64,000 nucleotides of DNA, from NCBI GenBank assembly GCA_964017195.1, contig OZ024895.1, positions 46,185,673 through 46,249,672 on the forward strand, written 5' to 3'. A model generated the notes under the pieces. That model worked only from the letters and a program-made list of their open reading frames with translations, ran no database searches and was not told where the DNA came from. The position numbers and the translations under genes are program-made. Positions 59,783-64,000 of this stretch are shown in pieces (position 1 is the stretch's first letter; the number at the start of each line of letters is the position of its first letter). The DNA comes from Siderastrea radians. Taxonomy: Eukaryota; Cnidaria; Anthozoa; Scleractinia; Rhizangiidae.

Positions 59783-61204
59783 ATTGATCGTTAAATAGAC
59801 GTACTAATTGAGTGGTAAATAGAAGTATGGCTGTCACTTTAATTGATTAATAAATGCCAATAAAAATGGGTGGTATATAGACATATGTAACTTATACCAG
59901 TATTAAACTGCAGTGGTGCAGGCAAACGTCAGGCATAGCTAAGCTAATGCTCGCCGTTTTTGTTTCTTTCTTCACTCAGAGATTGTTTCTTGACATAGTA
60001 GGTTGCTTAACTTTGTATTAAAAATGCCTAAACACCACACACAATTTTGATTTTAGGTGCAGTAAGGTGATCCTGTAATGCACAATAATTTAATTAGCTC
60101 TGTAAGACGAGATGCAAAATATCTTTAAGAGAGGATACATATTTTCTTGTCCTGGAAACAGGTATGGCACGGAATAATTCTTCGGTGAATTCCAAACTTT
60201 TTGCTATGCTTAACTGTACTATGCACACATTTGTCAGCCAAGCCCCAACTGTTACAATGACGCCAGATTAATACTAACTCCGAGATTAAAAGTTTACCAA
60301 GGTTCATGCGTTTCTTGATGAAAGGAGTTTTAACTGCTAATTTCAAGTGGCCACTTGGAAGCACTCAAAGTCAAAACAGAGAGCAAAAACGATTTAAAGG
60401 TATCCTCATCTTTAAGCTGAAAGACTGGATTAAAAATTGCCGTTGATCCTTGGTTAGCTAATCCTGCTTTGAAAAACCGGACTCGTATGATGAGAAAAGA
60501 AACGACACTAATCAGTACATAGCTTTTCACGAGCAGATGCGAAGAAGACCTTTTATGGTTACCTTTACATTTGGAGCGACACGAAACCCTATCCAGTACA
60601 AAGTTTCCCACTTTTAAGATCGCAGTGCAGCAGCAGCGCTCCGGCTCAAAAACGCCGGGCTCCGAGATCAGCGTTTCTTGTGTGTGGCATTTCTGGTGTA
60701 AACAAAGGCAGCCTGTCTGGTATCGTTTTGGTGCTGTTATAAAAGCTATGCGGTGTCTCGCTACTTTGATCTGTTCTTTTTACCTCTTTACTTTTTTGAG
60801 AGAGGGACAAAGAGAAATTTTATTGCACTTCTGCCTTTAGAGTAACCCAAGATCAAGCCCCTTTTAGACTCCCACTTTGAGGCAGACCGAAATTGAACGT
60901 CGTAAGTCTAGTGCGAAGGCTGAAGAAAAAGCACAAAGCGCGACTGGTTACGCCATCTTCTCCTCTTCTTTTCTCTACCAAAAGAAAAGGAACGGAATAA
61001 ACACTTCCTATCAGTGCATCCAACTCTTATTCTTACAACCTCGAATTCTAAGCCACTGCTTAGCCCCCAGGTAGTCCAGTGCTGATTGGTTATTGCGGGT
61101 GAGTAAGCCTTGGAATCATCAGTGTGTTGTACTACTGTAGAGTGTTGACTGGTTATTGCGGGTGAGTCTATTGTACAGTGCTTTAGCTGGTCAGCAATCT
61201 CGCT

Positions 61205-62550
61205 TCATAACTTTACATCCCCCTCATCATGCTCCACGTTTTCAAACCGCTGCGCAGCAAACTGTTTGGGGCCACGGCGCCATCGATAATACATAGCAGC
61301 TACCAAAACCACAGCAAATATGACAAACAGGGTAATAACGATGCCTGCTATCAAACCGCCTTTGTTCTTGGCTTTTTGTGGTTCCTTTCCTCCTGCTGGA
61401 AAGAGAGAAAAAAAACTTGTAAACAAACAAACAAAATTAACACGAAATGACGGCTTCTATCTTTGTATTTCATCTTCTTTTTAGAGTGCAACCCCGCCTA
61501 ACGACACCCTTTTTGCGACCCAAATACTGGGTGGCTTACTTACAAAAGCAAACAAAAATTGGCGAAGACAAAAATTGGTGAAGACAAAGTGAAACTTTAT
61601 AAAACTTTTTGGGGAAATTCAAAGTCCATCTCTTCCCATCAATCTGTATTCCAGGGATTTTTACAACCTATCCCTTCCTACCCTTCCATATCCTGGAATT
61701 CTTACACGATATCCCTCTCTCCCACCTTCTTATATCCCAGGGAGTCTTGGAACCTCTTCCTTTCTTCCCTTTTTCAGCCTACCCCTTTCAAGAGAGCATA
61801 AAGGGGTAAGAGAGCTACTCCCCCATACAGGCCCTATCCCCATCCTAATCCCTATAAAGTTATTTTTAGTAACAAATGGTGGGAAATTCAAATTTCAAAT
61901 AACTTACTAAGTTTTAAAGAAATTACCCTGAATTTTCGCAGCAATAAAGAACTCATTTTTCTGTGATTTAAATTTTTCCAATTTTGACATTTTTCGCCGC
62001 CAAAATGACGTCACAATTTTGGCGCCAAATTTTGCTTTTAGTATCATGGGATATCTTATATCGGTTTCTGAATGACCTTGTTATACGGATCTCAGAACTG
62101 AAAAAAATAATGAAATATGTTTATCCTCTCTAAAGATATAACGTTTTGAGATTTGAATTTTGTTACTAAAAATAACTTTAGAGAGATTAGGATAGGAATA
62201 AGGCCCATATGGGAGATTAACTCTCTTACCCCTTTATCCTCTCTTGCCCCTTTCTAATGCTGTATATATCCCAGGGATTCATAACATTGTCCTTCCTCTT
62301 CTTTATCCCAGCGATTCTTACAGCTTTTCCCTTCCTATTCTTTATCCTTGGGAGTCTTACAACGTATTCCCGTATATTTTTTATCCCAGGGATTCTTACC
62401 CTCTGATGCCACTCTCTTAGTAGGCCACGGAGCTGGGAATTTGCTGAGCTTGCACATCCCTGTGGGATGGCTTTCATCGGGATATATCCATGAGCAGTCG
62501 GGAAGAGGAATCCTATATTTCTTGAACTCCCCACCACAGTCCCGTTTGAC
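61205..62550 (-). CDS. Fz2-G: twin CRD membrane protein, 3' part only
   Basis: Two minus-strand exons are visible: 62550-62400 and 61395-61205. The first encodes the end of a CRD2: RDC (8th cysteine), PDC (9th), GMC (10th) and KLSKFPAPWPT, which aligns with the domain end of Fz2-A (CKLTKWPTAVRWPT). The second encodes a stalk (GGKEPQKAKNKGG), a helix (LIAGIVITLFVIFAVVLVAA) and a basic then acidic tail ending GDVKL. The connecting intron is phase 1, as in all relatives. The intron before 62550 is phase 0 and cuts CRD2 before the VKRDC segment, about eleven residues from the phase-2 site used in Fz2-B, C and D. The signal peptide, CRD1 and most of CRD2 should lie beyond the window end. The intron holds a minisatellite split by a TIR element. 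Confidence 0.72.
61650..62398. repeat. ~37-bp minisatellite split by a TIR element
   Basis: Diverged tandem units of the form ATCCCAGGGATTCTTACA followed by a TTCCCTTCCT-like part at 61650-61788 and again at 62247-62398. The 61789-62246 element lies between them, so it inserted into the array. The array begins directly at the donor of the Fz2-G CRD2 exon. Confidence 0.65.
61789..62246. mobile_element. ~460 bp TIR element, copy 2 (Fz2-G intron)
   Basis: Same family and orientation as 32475-32938; ends CAAGAGAGCATAAAGGGGTA and, inverted, CAAGAGAGGATAAAGGGGTA. The interior is collinear, including AAAATGACGTCACAA and the GATATAACGTTTTGA block. Confidence 0.8.
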
Positions 62551-63300
62551 CTGAAAAAATGGAGAAAAAAAGATCAAAACAGGGGTCCACATTTGCAGTC
62601 ATCAGGTTGTCCAAGACGACTATGAAATCCTACGGACAAGTAGAATAATTCAAAAACTTGCCTAGACAACAACTAAATTTTGAAAACAAGTTTTCTAAAT
62701 TTTCATTAAGCATGTTATGCCACCAACCATTTGGTACTTTAACACAAGTGAGTATTACTTTGTAAGCTTCATTTGTTCATAGAGAAAGTATGCTTGTTTT
62801 TGGGAAACTTAATTGTGCCATTCAGATGAAAAAAGGTATTTGGAACAGAACCCTCCTGTAACATTAAATTTTAAAAATGCTCTTTGTTGTCGTTTTTTAA
62901 AGTAATAAAAAAATTCTGCAGTTTTGAAAGGGCAAGTAAGATTTGGTCGGGGCAATTATGTTATCTGACTTAATTGCCCGGTTGACAAGTTGGAAAAAAT
63001 CTAGTATGCATTCCTGTCAAAATAGACGATAAGTGACATACCGGTACCTCTTTGCCATCGTTTTGTGTAGAAAAGTATTGGTATTCTTACAGTCGGATCA
63101 CAAAGTCAATGTTATACCCTGTGTGGGAGTTGAATTACAACAAACTGCATCGAAGCTCAGAGTTAAACCTTGAGCTAAAGGATGCAGGATGAAATCGTAA
63201 ACTGTGAGGTGAAAGTTACTAAGCAGTAATTTCCTGTTGTTTTGGCGACTGTAACTTTTAAGTCTGTACAGGACACCCCAGATTGGGAAATTTAAAGTGT

Positions 63301-63332
<32 letters not shown>

Positions 63333-63785
63333 TGGGGGGTTAAACTGGGGAAGCTTACTACAAAATCTGACTTGTAAAGGGGGAGAAGGGGCTTGTCACC
63401 TTGAGGCACAACATGGCAGCAAAGGAGCAAAGATTGATCACCTCTTGAGAGTTTTAAAGAAATGCAGAAGCAAGTTTGACTGTCTAGTATACGAGATGCT
63501 GTTTATAAGGGACATTAATCCTTCTCTCAACACGCAAAGTGACTCCATCCGCGCCAAACTATTTACTTGACATTTCCCTATTTTAATTAGAACTTTTAGT
63601 TTTCTATTGTTTTACTTTGGGTATTATGCCCACTGGACACACGACTATTTTTTATTGTTTTCACGTTTTATATATTCTTGCTTTAACTATCACCTTTTTT
63701 TAATGGCGTAGAGTAGCGCCGAAACGTCGTCTGCTTTTTTAAGAGTTTTTAAAATGAGTTTTAAACTTTTTTAGCGTTTAATTCT

Positions 63786-63859
<74 letters not shown>

Positions 63860-64000
63860 TTAATTGACCACTTCCCATGAGGGGCTTTTCAGGGACAATG
63901 AAAGAAATAATCCAAATGAACGTAACAGAGTTAAGAACCCTAACTGGCGGGAAGCAGGCCAGTCAGCTTTTTGCAAGGTAAGTAGAGCTTTCACTGTGCT
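62551..64000. other. Upstream intron of Fz2-G and window end
   Basis: No exon recognised. Holds (GT)n followed by a G run at 63297-63331, a GGCG...CGCCGAAACGTCG motif near 63703-63722 that resembles a retroelement end, and (AAT)n at 63794-63857. Confidence 0.4.
63794..63857 (+). repeat. (AAT)n microsatellite
   Basis: About twenty uninterrupted AAT units. Confidence 0.9.

Larger units (their letters stand above)
55489..61204. other. Interval between Fz2-F and Fz2-G
   Basis: 5.7 kb with no gene I can support. Contains a dispersed repeat (56815-56985), three TIR elements (57869-58076, 58226-58704, 59500-59782), an (AAT)n tract and, near 61080-61165, two copies of TTGGTTATTGCGGGTGAGT. A TTTATT on the plus strand near 60819 gives AATAAA on the minus strand, about 385 bases past the Fz2-G stop. 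Confidence 0.45.

Noticed and set aside
60330..60611. 93-residue minus-strand ORF near 60.4 kb
   Set aside because: It begins at GTG, has no recognisable motif, splice context or neighbour relation, and is compatible with chance.
63690..63730. Hammerhead ribozyme (GGCG...CGCCGAAAC)
   Set aside because: A stem and GAAAC are present, but the required CUGAUGA core is absent upstream. At most a remnant of a retroelement end.

Overview
The window looks like nuclear DNA of a cnidarian, most likely an anthozoan and probably a stony coral. The genes have introns with GT/AG borders and secretory Frizzled-type cysteine-rich domains (CRDs). The DNA between them is AT-rich and full of short foldback (MITE-like) elements, tRNA-derived SINEs, broken non-LTR retrotransposon ends and microsatellites. 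The taxon is inferred from gene style and from repeat families that I recall as common in coral genomes; no species can be named from the sequence.

Region 1 (1-7.6 kb) is a decaying tandem array on the + strand. Each unit of roughly 2-3 kb carries a single-exon gene for a ~160-residue GIY-YIG-fold protein plus its own upstream and downstream sequence. Copy 1 is frameshifted, copy 2 is intact, and copy 3 is open but has GNY in place of GIY. Two further upstream-flank copies have no gene.

Region 2 (10.3-62.6 kb) is the main content: seven related genes, the last one partial. Each encodes a type I membrane protein built as signal peptide, two consecutive 10-cysteine Frizzled-type CRDs, a stalk, one transmembrane helix and a short tail. 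They are called Fz2-A to Fz2-G here: A (-, 10.3-15.1 kb), B (+, 18.2-21.5), C (+, 23.2-33.3), D (+, 35.8-41.2), E (-, 42.9-47.0), F (-, 51.1-55.5), G (-, 61.2 to beyond 62.55). B, C and D form one close subfamily with identical intron positions. The introns that bound the extracellular modules are phase 1, so the modules can be duplicated or exchanged in frame. The stalks differ strongly: E has a 13-residue Thr-rich repeat with a glycosylation sequon in most units, F has three tiny stalk exons, and A to D have short Ser/Thr/Pro linkers. None shows a seven-helix Frizzled core or a protease domain, so they look like ligand-binding surface proteins (Wnt or lipid binding by analogy) whose signalling partner, if any, is not encoded here.

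The spaces and introns hold mobile-element debris. This includes a 5.4 kb structure with ~1.5 kb inverted arms in intron 1 of Fz2-C, several near-perfect hairpin elements, paired copies of a ~460 bp TIR element in introns of Fz2-C and Fz2-G, two non-LTR retrotransposon tails and an inverted pair of SINEs. No rRNA, functional tRNA, CRISPR array or prokaryote-like operon was seen.
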